A stretch of 12,930 nucleotides of DNA from Clostridia bacterium (lineage in GTDB: Bacteria > Bacillota > Clostridia > Saccharofermentanales > UBA5734), in the NCBI GenBank assembly GCA_009929975.1, contig RZZF01000019.1, positions 1 through 12,930 on the forward strand. The letters run 5' to 3'. The translations under genes and the position numbers were made by a program. The notes under the pieces were generated by a model, which worked only from the letters and a program-made list of their open reading frames with translations, did no database searches and was not told the origin of the DNA. Within the stretch, counting starts at the first letter, position 1. The number at the start of each line of letters is the position of its first letter. Shown here one piece after another: positions 1-6,133 of this stretch.

Positions 1-57
1 ATTCTGGCAATTGTTGTCGCCGCGCTCTTTGTGGTGAAATTCATCATCGGCAGCTGA
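1..57 (+). CDS. C-terminal end of a membrane protein (partial)
   Basis: Only the last 18 codons are present, in frame from base 1 to a TGA at 55-57. They encode a strongly hydrophobic stretch (ILAIVVAALFVVKFIIGS), which reads as a final transmembrane helix with a very short tail. A canonical terminator follows at 85-121, which supports this being a genuine gene end. The family cannot be told from so little sequence. Confidence 0.6.
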   Translation: MLAIVVAALFVVKFIIGS

Positions 58-84
58 CCTGGCCGGACATACCCTGTAACACTT

Positions 85-121
85 AAGCAGCTCTGGAACT
101 GATGTTCCGGGGCTGCTTTTT
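85..121 (+). terminator. Rho-independent terminator of the upstream membrane-protein gene
   Basis: A hairpin with arms 85-99 and 104-118 (AAGCAGC..GGAAC paired with GTTCC..GCTGCTT) contains two G-U pairs and a four-base TGAT loop. It runs directly into a short T tract at 117-121. It lies 28 bases after the stop codon at 55-57. Confidence 0.88.
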
Positions 122-135
122 CAGTGGGAGGAGGA

Positions 136-264
136 ATGCTCCGCAATGTGTACAAATCCACAGAGAAAGAAGCATCGATGATTGACAAAGTGCATAGCGT
201 TTTCTACAATAATGGTACTCCCAACCCTATAACCCAGGCATCGGGAGTGTCCCGTCGATTCTGA
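136..264 (+). CDS. Doubtful small ORF, 42 aa, unknown
   Basis: An ATG at 136 directly follows a purine-rich GGGAGGAGGA stretch (126-135) that would act as a strong ribosome binding site, although the AGGAGG part is only 1 base from the ATG. The frame encodes 42 residues ending in TGA at 262-264. The second half (..KVHSVFYNNGTPNPITQASGVSRRF) faintly resembles the start of a helix-turn-helix domain of TetR type, so it may be the stump of a decayed regulator. A strong promoter at 182-210 lies inside the ORF, which argues against a live gene. No function is assigned. Confidence 0.22.
   Translation: MLRNVYKSTEKEASMIDKVHSVFYNNGTPNPITQASGVSRRF
182..210 (+). promoter_or_regulatory. Near-consensus sigma-70/sigma-A promoter
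   Basis: TTGACA at 182-187 and TACAAT at 205-210 are separated by exactly 17 bases. This is one mismatch from the ideal bacterial housekeeping promoter. Initiation would be near 216-218. No convincing gene starts within the next 300 bases, so the transcript is either noncoding or a long leader. Confidence 0.6.
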
Positions 265-552
265 GGCATTGACGCATCTGTATCTGCAAATAATGACTGA
301 CAGACCACTGGTCTAGCTGAAGCTCCCATCGGGTGCAAGGATTCAAAGGATTCCAGTTCATATAGATCAAGAATCTTGAACCGCAGCATTATCAGTATTA
401 ATTTCTGTCCAGCCGCTTATTTGTCCGGCAGGAATCCTGTATTGAACCTGATTGAGACTCCGATTCAATGGCAGATCATCAATGCTGATGCCAGAACTCT
501 CTGGCCTTACCGTGATCAGATCGCGGGACAATTGAACAAAGGGGGTACTTCA

Positions 553-585
553 ATGAAAGTACACCTCAGGAGGCAGGCAGACTGA
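553..585 (+). CDS. Candidate 10-residue leader peptide
   Basis: ATG at 553 is preceded by AAAGGGGGT (538-546), a good ribosome binding site with about 7 bases of spacing. It is followed by ten codons, MKVHLRRQAD, and TGA at 583-585. The start codon sits in the loop of a 6-bp hairpin (545-550 with 557-562), and the stop codon sits inside the next hairpin (574-611). A short ORF with its own binding site that runs into a hairpin is the usual layout of attenuation or ribosome-stalling leaders. No such peptide is known to me with this sequence, so the role is inference. Confidence 0.28.
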   Translation: MKVHLRRQAD

Positions 586-614
586 GTCCGTACGGATGAA
601 TGGTCTGCCTGTTT
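574..614 (+). terminator. Long hairpin, possible terminator or attenuator
   Basis: CAGGCAGAC (574-582) pairs perfectly with GTCTGCCTG (603-611). A second small palindrome, TCCGTACGGA (587-596), sits within the loop. A broken T-rich stretch (TTTCTATT, 612-619) follows, so termination may be weak. It lies just upstream of the promoter for tetR at 624-652. Confidence 0.45.
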
Positions 615-623
615 CTATTGATC

Positions 624-652
624 TTGACAGGTAAATAAAGCCGCTGTAAAAT
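624..652 (+). promoter_or_regulatory. Promoter of the tetR-ABC exporter operon
   Basis: A perfect TTGACA (624-629) and TAAAAT (647-652) are 17 bases apart. Initiation would fall near 658-660, inside the paired palindromes at 652-685. That arrangement lets the bound regulator block RNA polymerase directly. A start point there also makes the in-frame ATG at 669 an unlikely translation start, because it would have only about 10 bases of leader and no binding site. Confidence 0.75.
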
Positions 653-685
653 GTGACTAATAAGTCATATGACTTATAAGTCACA
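652..685. promoter_or_regulatory. Double TetR-type operator, 34-base palindrome
   Basis: Two adjacent 14-base palindromes, TGACTAATAAGTCA (654-667) and TGACTTATAAGTCA (670-683), are spaced 16 bases centre to centre. The second is perfect; the first has one mismatched pair. Together they form a 34-base palindrome whose 17-base arms differ at one position. It overlaps the end of the -10 box and the predicted start point of the tetR promoter. Size, symmetry and place fit a self-repressing TetR-family operator bound by one or two dimers. Confidence 0.75.
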
Positions 686-722
686 CCAGATCGGCCGTGG
701 CCGCAGGATTGGAGATGATGAT

Positions 723-1379
723 TTGCCGAGCGAGACATTTTTCCGTTTGCCGCCGGATAAGCGCCTGCGAATCGAAAAGGCGGCGGTGCGGGAATTCACC
801 GATTACCATTACGACGCCGCCAGCATCAACCGGATCGTCGAGGCCGCGCGAATCGCCAAAGGCAGTTTTTATCAGTATTTCAGCGATAAGAAAGACCTCT
901 ATCTCCATCTGATCAGCCTGTTGGCAGAGCAGAAGGCACAAATGCTCAAGGCGTATCTTAATGAAAACGCGCACCAGGAATTTTTTGATCTGCTGCATGA
1001 ATTGTTTGCCGCTGGGCTGCGATTTGCCAGTGAGCATCCGGATTGGCAGAAAATCATCTCACGCCTGATGCAGGATCACGATCATCCGATCTATCTGGAG
1101 ATCATGCAGCAGAATACACGCGCGGCCGACGAATTTTTCTGCCCGCTGATTGAACAGGCGATGGAACGGGGAGAATGCCGTTCAGATCTCGATGTGCCGT
1201 TGACCGCCCACCTGATCACGGTACTCAGCAGCGCGACATCGGACTATTATCTGCAGCATAATCATCAAATCGGTTCAGATTATATGAGGTATGCCGACCA
1301 GATGATTCAGCTGCTCCAGTCAGGAATCGGCCTGAACAGCCAAAGTGAAACAGCACAGGAGGACACAGCGAATGATTAA
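723..1379 (+). CDS. TetR/AcrR-family transcriptional regulator
   Basis: This encodes 218 residues from a TTG start. The N-terminus (MPSETFFRLPPDKRLRIEKAA) is the usual opening of a well-populated TetR subgroup in Bacillota. The helix-turn-helix spans about residues 14-60, with recognition helix GSFYQYFSDKKDLY (47-60). The rest is a variable helical ligand-binding and dimerisation domain. I chose TTG at 723 because GGAG (711-714) lies 8 bases upstream and the protein then starts where the family does. The longer frame from ATG 669 would begin in the middle of the operator, only about 10 bases after the predicted transcription start, with no binding site. The gene overlaps the ABC ATPase by 8 bases. 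It most likely represses its own operon and is relieved by an exported compound; the ligand is unknown. Confidence 0.9.
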   Translation: MPSETFFRLPPDKRLRIEKAAVREFTDYHYDAASINRIVEAARIAKGSFYQYFSDKKDLYLHLISLLAEQKAQMLKAYLNENAHQEFFDLLHELFAAGLRFASEHPDWQKIISRLMQDHDHPIYLEIMQQNTRAADEFFCPLIEQAMERGECRSDLDVPLTAHLITVLSSATSDYYLQHNHQIGSDYMRYADQMIQLLQSGIGLNSQSETAQEDTAND

Positions 1380-2226
1380 TGTCAGCGAATTGACGTATAC
1401 CTATGCTCACGGCAGCCGGCCGGCGATCCGCGACATCAGTTTTGAGGTGGAAAAAGGTGAGGTATTCGCGCTGCTCGGTCCGTCCGGGGCGGGTAAATCG
1501 ACCACGCAGGGCATTCTGACCGGGCTGCTGCCGCTGCAGGGCGGGCGGGCCGAAGTCGCCGGATATGATCTGCGCCACCGATCCCGTCAATTGTTCAACC
1601 AGATCGGGGTGTCGTTCGAACAGTCCAATGTCTATAGCAAACTGACCGCGCTTGAGAACCTGGTGTTTTACCGGCGCTTGTTTGATACCGCAACGCTGGA
1701 GCCGGAAGATCTGTTGAAAATGGTCGGGCTGGATCAGGTCGCCAACCAGAAAGCCGCCTCTTTCTCAAAAGGTATGAAGCATCGTCTGACCTTTGCCCGC
1801 AGCCTGATCAACCAGCCGGCACTCTGGTTTCTCGATGAACCGACCACCGGGCTCGATCCGGCGATCGCCGCGCAGATCCGAGAAATCATTCTGGAGCGGA
1901 AACAAAGCGGCACGACCATTCTGCTGACAACGCATAATATGGTGCTGGCAGAACAGCTGAGCGACCGGATCGGGTTCATCGTTGAAGGTGAACTGAAGCT
2001 GGTGGATACGCCGCGCAATCTCAAACTGCGCTACGGCGAGCGCCTCGTTCAGGTGGAGTACCGCGAAAATAACCAGAGCCATAAAGAACTGCTGTCGTTG
2101 ACTGATGAACAGGAACGTCTCAGGCTGCAGACGATCATCGGCAGCGCGGAGATTGAAATCATGCACACCCGGGAAGCCAGTCTGGAAGAGATCTTCATTA
2201 AGGTGACAGGCAGGGAACTGATATGA
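1372..2226 (+). CDS. ABC transporter ATP-binding protein (drug/ABC-2 type)
   Basis: This is the 284-residue ATPase that should power the two permeases encoded next. Motifs are in order: Walker A GPSGAGKST (36-44), Q-loop Gln84, a signature region FSKGMKHR (131-138, SKG in place of the textbook SGG, a common variant in this subgroup), Walker B LWFLDEP (151-157) and switch His188. About 70 C-terminal residues after the nucleotide-binding fold are typical of CcmA/DrrA-like exporters. The start at ATG 1372 is chosen because GGAGG (1359-1363) lies about 8 bases upstream; an ATG at 1345 in the same frame has no such site. It overlaps tetR by 8 bases and the next gene by 4 (ATGA), indicating translational coupling. 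The substrate is unknown, but TetR linkage favours a toxic small molecule. Confidence 0.93.
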   Translation: MINVSELTYTYAHGSRPAIRDISFEVEKGEVFALLGPSGAGKSTTQGILTGLLPLQGGRAEVAGYDLRHRSRQLFNQIGVSFEQSNVYSKLTALENLVFYRRLFDTATLEPEDLLKMVGLDQVANQKAASFSKGMKHRLTFARSLINQPALWFLDEPTTGLDPAIAAQIREIILERKQSGTTILLTTHNMVLAEQLSDRIGFIVEGELKLVDTPRNLKLRYGERLVQVEYRENNQSHKELLSLTDEQERLRLQTIIGSAEIEIMHTREASLEEIFIKVTGRELI

Positions 2227-3263
2227 AAAAGCTGCTCACGACATTCCACAAGGACATGACGATGTCGCTGCGCAGTTTCTATCTGTACATCGAGATTATC
2301 ATGGCGCTGCTGATTGTCGCGGTTCTTCTCTTCGTTGTGCCGGAGAGTTTTACCAGCGAACAGACACTGTACCTGTATCTGGACGCTGAACTGCCGGACA
2401 GGGCGGTCTGGTCCGATCTGCTCGGCCAGGAGCAGGAAGATCAGCTGCTGGTCTTTGATTCAGAGGAGGATGTCCGGTCCGCGCTGCATGACGATCATAA
2501 CGCGATGGGTCTTCTGCTGCGACAGGATGACGGCCGGATCGCGGTTGAGGTTGTGCTGCAGGGGTACGAAAGCGAGAAACAAAGACAGCTGATGGAAACT
2601 CTGTTCACGGCACAGCAGCTGCAAAGCCTGCCCGGTTTTACGGATCCGACTGTCATAACCCGGCTGGACGGCATGCCTGACGGCATCAGTGACCGCCTGC
2701 ATCTGCTGCCGGTGTTTCTTGTTCTCAACTCCGCCATGGTCGGTCTGTTCATCATCGCGGCCTATATCTATATTGATAAGGACGAGGGGACGATCCGGGC
2801 GGTGGCCGTAACACCGGCCAGCATCTGGACCTACCTGACCGGCAAGGTGCTGATGATGCTGGTGACCGGGCTGATCACCGGATCACTGACCGTGCTGGCG
2901 GTGGCCGGAAGCACGGTTCATTTCGGCTATTTTCTGGTCATCATGACCGCTTGCAATTTGTTTGGCAGCGCGCTGGGCCTGCTGGTCGCCAGTTTCTTTG
3001 ATTCAATGACCAAATCACTCGGTGCGCTTTATGTGGTCATTGTCATCATGTCGCTGGCCACCGTTTCCTATCTGATGCCATCCTTTTCTCCATGGCCGAT
3101 CCGCATTCTGCCTGCCTATCCGATGCTGTATGCTTTCCGTGAAACCCTGGCAGCACAGCCGGACGGTGGGATGATCGTTTTCTGGTCAATGATCTTCATT
3201 CTGGCGGCAGCGGTTTTGTATGTCCTGGCGGGACTGCGTTATCGCAAAACGCTGACGATATAA
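2223..3263 (+). CDS. ABC-2 type transporter permease, first of two
   Basis: A 346-residue membrane protein with the ABC-2 layout: one helix near the N-terminus (about 20-39), an extracytoplasmic domain of about 120 residues, then five helices (about 163-183, 204-228, 233-258, 265-285 and 318-338). After helix 2 comes DEGTIRAVAVTP (187-198), matching the conserved cytoplasmic coupling segment (E.GT...L.VTP) of ABC-2 exporters. The protein ends with a basic tail (RYRKTLTI). ATGA overlap with the ATPase gene shows they are co-translated. It should form a heterodimeric export channel with the second permease. It has the full six helices, so it is a useful yardstick for its truncated partner. Confidence 0.9.
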   Translation: MKKLLTTFHKDMTMSLRSFYLYIEIIMALLIVAVLLFVVPESFTSEQTLYLYLDAELPDRAVWSDLLGQEQEDQLLVFDSEEDVRSALHDDHNAMGLLLRQDDGRIAVEVVLQGYESEKQRQLMETLFTAQQLQSLPGFTDPTVITRLDGMPDGISDRLHLLPVFLVLNSAMVGLFIIAAYIYIDKDEGTIRAVAVTPASIWTYLTGKVLMMLVTGLITGSLTVLAVAGSTVHFGYFLVIMTACNLFGSALGLLVASFFDSMTKSLGALYVVIVIMSLATVSYLMPSFSPWPIRILPAYPMLYAFRETLAAQPDGGMIVFWSMIFILAAAVLYVLAGLRYRKTLTI

Positions 3264-3271
3264 GGAGGACC

Positions 3272-4210
3272 ATGATGTTCCGACGAATATTCGCGATCGC
3301 GCGGCGCGATATCAAGAGTGGCCTGCGTGACAATATGATCCTGTATATCCTCCTGGCGCCGCTGCTGATCGCCGGCCTGCTGCGTGCGTTCATTCCCGGA
3401 GCCGGAGAAAATCTGGTCAGTACAGCTGTCGTTGAAGGCAGTCCCCAGACGCTGGTCGACATGCTGGAAGCGCATGGCAGTGTTGAGATTCTGGCAGACC
3501 GGGAAGCGGTTCTGCGCCGAGTCCGGGCGACCGATGATGTCTTCGGTGTCATGGTGGATGGAGAGCAGATCGAAATTATCGCCGACGGCCAGGAACAAAA
3601 GGGGTCAGACACCATGGTGCGGGGAATCCTGCAGGTCTGGCAGGAGCCGCCTTCTGACCTGCCTTTGACTATCTCCTTTTCGGATATCGGCTGGACGCTT
3701 TCTCCGCTCGCACGTTATGGCGGCAACATTCTCTTGGTGTTCACCTCAGTGTTCGGCGGCATGATCGTCATGCTCAACCTGGTGGAGGAGAAACAGGAAA
3801 AAACGCTGGCAGCCGTTAATGTGGCCGCGATCAGCCGGCTGGAATACATCATCGGCAAGGGCCTGCTGGGATTCGTGATCCCGATCATCCATGCCTGGCT
3901 GATTCTCCTGATCATGGGCTATGAGGGGATTCAATACGCCATGGTCACGCTGGTTATTCTCTCGATCGCGCTGATCAGCCTGATTATCGGGTTCGCGATC
4001 GGCATCTACAATGATAATGCCATGAGCGCGGTCTCATCAATGAAAATCGGCTTCCTGCCGATCTTCGGATCTATGTTCGGTGCGATCTTTCTGGCGGAGA
4101 AATGGCATCCTCTGCTTTACTGGTCGCCGTTTTACTGGGCGTTCCGCTCAGTCGACGCGATCATCCTGCATGAAGCGGACTGGGGGATATTCTGCTCAAC
4201 AGCGCGCTGA
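3272..4210 (+). CDS. ABC-2 type transporter permease, second of two, C-terminus frameshifted
   Basis: This frame encodes 312 residues. A first helix (about 22-40) is followed by an extracytoplasmic domain and four more helices (about 150-170, 194-215, 220-245 and 258-276). VEEKQEKTLAAVNVAAIS (171-188) is the ABC-2 coupling segment. AGGAGG (3263-3268) serves ATG 3272 or, with better spacing, ATG 3275. The expected sixth helix is missing: after Trp304 the frame reads GIFCSTAR and stops at 4208-4210. Read in the -1 frame from the G run at 4182-4186, the DNA gives GDILLNSALILLITGVVYGLLSRR.., a proper last helix with a basic tail ending at 4275. So this is either a frameshift mutation or sequencing error (loss of one G from six), or a slippage site. 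The full product would be about 334 residues, close to the partner's 346. Confidence 0.85.
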   Translation: MMFRRIFAIARRDIKSGLRDNMILYILLAPLLIAGLLRAFIPGAGENLVSTAVVEGSPQTLVDMLEAHGSVEILADREAVLRRVRATDDVFGVMVDGEQIEIIADGQEQKGSDTMVRGILQVWQEPPSDLPLTISFSDIGWTLSPLARYGGNILLVFTSVFGGMIVMLNLVEEKQEKTLAAVNVAAISRLEYIIGKGLLGFVIPIIHAWLILLIMGYEGIQYAMVTLVILSIALISLIIGFAIGIYNDNAMSAVSSMKIGFLPIFGSMFGAIFLAEKWHPLLYWSPFYWAFRSVDAIILHEADWGIFCSTAR

Positions 4211-4275
4211 TCCTGCTGATTACCGGAGTGGTCTATGGCCTGCTCAGCCGGAGAATCCGGCGGGGGCTGGCCTGA
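4183..4275 (+). pseudogene. Out-of-frame last helix of the second ABC permease
   Basis: From 4183 the -1 frame encodes GDILLNSALILLITGV VYGLLSRRIRRGLA and ends with TGA at 4273-4275. It has no start codon with a ribosome binding site of its own. Its hydrophobic segment followed by basic residues parallels the C-terminus of the first permease, so it belongs to the upstream gene. The join lies at TGGGGGA (4181-4187). Confidence 0.75.
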
Positions 4276-4324
4276 ATAATCGCTGACCTTTGTACTGCAC
4301 GTCATTTAAATGGGAGGTATCATC

Positions 4325-4531
4325 ATGAACGGATGGGGACTGCTGGGAATTTTACTCATTGCATATGCGGCGGCTGTCGTATATATTACGGTTAAGCGGC
4401 CGGCCGGTATCTGGGAGATGGCGAAGATCCGCCTGTTCCGAAAGGTTCTGGGTGAGAAGGGGACCATCATCTTTTTCCTGATTTTCGCCGCGGCCGCACT
4501 GGGATTCGGAATCTGGTTTCTTACATTCTGA
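4325..4531 (+). CDS. Small two-helix membrane protein, unknown function
   Basis: A 68-residue protein. ATG 4325 is chosen because GGGAGGT (4312-4318) lies 6-7 bases upstream; the in-frame ATG at 4310 precedes that site. Two hydrophobic segments (about residues 4-24 and 49-67) flank a basic loop that contains KRPAGIWEMAKIRLFRKVLGEKG. The shape suggests a hairpin in the membrane with the charged loop in the cytoplasm. It lies 49 bases after the end of the restored permease and 20 bases before the tautomerase gene, so it is probably in the same operon. It may be an accessory subunit of the exporter, but I do not recognise a family. Confidence 0.75.
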   Translation: MNGWGLLGILLIAYAAAVVYITVKRPAGIWEMAKIRLFRKVLGEKGTIIFFLIFAAAALGFGIWFLTF

Positions 4532-4551
4532 ACGATCAGGAGGAACGTATC

Positions 4552-4893
4552 ATGCCATTCATTCATGTTCATATCGGGGCTCATCTGACCGAACCACAGC
4601 GCGATGAGATCAAACACATGCTCGGGGAAAAAATCGTCTTGCTGCCGGGGAAAAGTGAGAAATCGCTGATGATCCGTCTCGATGCCGGCGCTGAGATGCA
4701 GTTTCGCGGCGAGCCCGGACATTGCGCGATGATCCAGGTTCATCTGTATCAGGCCAGTCCGCGTGAGGCGAAGGCCCGTTTCGCGGCGGAAGTCATTGCC
4801 GCGCTCGGCCCACTGGCCGGTCTGGAAACCGACCAGATCTTTCTCCATTTCTTTGAACATCAGGAATGGGCGGCCGGTGGACAGCTGAAATAG
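4552..4893 (+). CDS. Tautomerase superfamily protein (MIF/4-oxalocrotonate tautomerase-like)
   Basis: A 113-residue protein, close to the usual size of MIF-type tautomerases (about 115). It starts MPFIHVHIG, exposing Pro2 after methionine removal; an N-terminal proline is the catalytic base of this superfamily. LTEPQRDEIKHMLGEKIVLLPGKSEKSLMIRL (12-43) matches the family's helix and the LPGK.E..LM strand region. These enzymes interconvert keto and enol forms of small acids such as phenylpyruvate and usually work as cytoplasmic trimers. The ribosome binding site is AGGAGG about 8 bases before the ATG. It lies between a membrane protein and a DUF1848 gene, in the operon of a TetR-controlled exporter. 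The physiological substrate cannot be read from sequence. Confidence 0.85.
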   Translation: MPFIHVHIGAHLTEPQRDEIKHMLGEKIVLLPGKSEKSLMIRLDAGAEMQFRGEPGHCAMIQVHLYQASPREAKARFAAEVIAALGPLAGLETDQIFLHFFEHQEWAAGGQLK

Positions 4894-4894
4894 T

Positions 4895-5698
4895 ATGATC
4901 ATCAGCGCCAGCCGGCGAACCGATATCCCGGCTTTTCACGGCGACTGGCTGATATCGCAGGTAAAGGCCGGATCCATCCAGGTCAGCAATCCGCGGCGGC
5001 CCTCGCAGATCCGGCAGGTCAGCCTGCGGCGGCAGGATGTGACGGCCTTTGTCTTCTGGACGAAGGACCCGCGTCCATTTCTCGGGCATCTGCGCTGGCT
5101 CGACCGGCAAGGCTATCCATTTTTACTGCAGATCACACTGACCGGATATGGCTGTGATATTGAACCGGGACTGCCGGACAAAGACGCTCTACCGCAGGTG
5201 CTCCGGCAACTGGCCGCTCAATACGGCCGGGAGCGAATCGTTTGGCGCTACGATCCGATATTGATGAGCACGAAATATGACGCTGCCTGGCATAACCGGA
5301 CCTTTCAGGCGCTGTGTGAACAGCTGAAAGAGGCGGTCAGCCAGTGTACCTTCAGCTTCATGGATCCCTATCCGCGGATCAAACGCTGGATGAAAGAAAG
5401 TGGGATTGAAACGGTCAGCCCGGAGCTGCGTCTGTCGCTGGCCCGGCAGTTGTCCACGATCAGCCGATCCTGTGGCCTGCCGCTGCGTGCCTGTTGTGAA
5501 GGGGCGGATCTGGCCGAGGTAGGCATTGAAGCCGCCAGCTGCATCGATCCCGAACGGATCGCGCAGATCAGCGGACAACCGGTCGCCGCCGGCCGTGACC
5601 GGGGACAGCGTCCAGGCTGCCATTGCAGCCCCAGTATTGATATCGGAACCTATGGAACCTGCGGTCACGGCTGCCGCTACTGTTATGCGGCCCGCTGA
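4895..5698 (+). CDS. DUF1848 family protein with C-terminal cysteine cluster
   Basis: A 267-residue protein. The opening MIISASRRTDIPAFHGDWLISQVKAG and FVFWTKDPRPF (52-62) are hallmarks of DUF1848. WRYDPI (117-122) and FSFMDPYPRIKRW (153-165) are further conserved-looking blocks. The last third is rich in cysteine: Cys193, 200, 201, 216, 242, 244, 256, 260 and 263. The last three form CGHGCRYC, a CxxxCxxC motif like the iron-sulfur site of radical SAM enzymes such as spore photoproduct lyase, but here at the extreme C-terminus. The biochemical role is, to my knowledge, unknown. The start codon is 2 bases after the tautomerase stop, and there is no strong binding site, so translation is probably coupled. 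It is the last gene of the plus-strand unit. Confidence 0.85.
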   Translation: MIISASRRTDIPAFHGDWLISQVKAGSIQVSNPRRPSQIRQVSLRRQDVTAFVFWTKDPRPFLGHLRWLDRQGYPFLLQITLTGYGCDIEPGLPDKDALPQVLRQLAAQYGRERIVWRYDPILMSTKYDAAWHNRTFQALCEQLKEAVSQCTFSFMDPYPRIKRWMKESGIETVSPELRLSLARQLSTISRSCGLPLRACCEGADLAEVGIEAASCIDPERIAQISGQPVAAGRDRGQRPGCHCSPSIDIGTYGTCGHGCRYCYAAR

Positions 5699-5731
5699 CT
5701 GAGAGACTGCGCCTGCTCATGGATAACCGGG

Positions 5732-6064
5732 TCAGTTCACCTTTCCGTCGAAGAAACTGATCGGCAGACCGAACAGAACACCGGTATCCGGTTTCGACAA
5801 TCCGCCGACGGCGTTGTCAATGGTTGCCCTGACCTGGTCGACCAGGCTGTCCTGCACCGCGATCAGCAGCGTCTTGCTGGACTGGCGGTCCTCGTCAATC
5901 ACCATCCGCAGCGAACCGAAGATCGAAACATCGCCGATATCGATGGCCCGTGCCATCCCGGTACTATCGATGATCGTCGCGCCGCGAACACCGGTCGCGA
6001 GAAGATCCCTGAGCAGGTCATCCAGAATGTCTGTCTTATTGAGAACAAGTACGAGTAATTTCAT
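5732..6064 (-). CDS. PII-like signalling protein paired with an antiporter
   Basis: A 110-residue protein. MKLLVLVLNKTDILDDLLRDLLATGVRGATIIDSTG (1-36) reads as the first beta strand, helix and second strand of the ferredoxin-like fold of PII proteins. GGLSKPDTGVLFGLPIS (87-103) resembles their last strand. It lacks the long T-loop with a modifiable Tyr seen in classical GlnB/GlnK, so it is a PII-like protein rather than a nitrogen regulator. It follows the antiporter gene by 69 bases on the same strand. GGGAG lies about 9 bases before its ATG. PII-like proteins commonly bind nucleotides and gate the transporter encoded beside them, as SbtB does for SbtA. Control of the antiporter is therefore a fair inference; the ligand is not evident. 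Confidence 0.75.
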   Translation of the reverse strand: MKLLVLVLNKTDILDDLLRDLLATGVRGATIIDSTGMARAIDIGDVSIFGSLRMVIDEDRQSSKTLLIAVQDSLVDQVRATIDNAVGGLSKPDTGVLFGLPISFFDGKVN

Positions 6065-6106
6065 GATGGCAGCTCCCGATTCCGCGTTTTTCTGGTCTCA
6101 TTGTAG

Positions 6107-6124
6107 CAAAGCGCCAGCGCTTTG
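6107..6124. repeat. Inverted repeat between antiporter and PII-like genes
   Basis: CAAAGCGC and GCGCTTTG are perfect 8-base complements separated by only CA. The hairpin lies 10 bases beyond the antiporter stop on the minus strand and is not followed by a T run there. It may stabilise or partly attenuate the message between the two genes rather than end it. Confidence 0.4.
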
Positions 6125-6133
6125 TCCTGACAC

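Larger units (their letters stand above)
122..622. other. Gene-poor 500-base region of lower GC
   Basis: No ORF here carries a recognisable protein family, and the base composition is visibly less GC-rich than the genes that follow. What can be seen is a near-consensus promoter at 182-210; two small ORFs with ribosome binding sites (136-264 and 553-585); two odd-centred palindromes, AGACCA-C-TGGTCT at 302-314 and TCAAGA-A-TCTTGA at 367-379; a tandem copy of AAGGATTC at 337-344 and 346-353; and a long hairpin at 574-611. I saw no T-box sequence, tRNA, known riboswitch core or insertion-sequence ends. It could be a noncoding RNA gene, a decayed gene, or both. Confidence 0.6.

Noticed and set aside
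204-389. 61-codon minus-strand ORF
   Set aside because: No binding site, no recognisable motif; most likely chance in a gene-poor stretch.
210-560. T-box or other known riboswitch
   Set aside because: I looked for the T-box core, tRNA-like 3' end, tmRNA and RNase P signatures and found none.
376-585. 69-codon plus-strand ORF from a TTG
   Set aside because: The TTG has no ribosome binding site and the product shows no family. Only its last ten codons, from ATG 553, have a credible start, so that part alone is listed.
5189-5668. 159-codon minus-strand ORF opposite DUF1848
   Set aside because: Antisense to a gene with clear family motifs; no features of its own.
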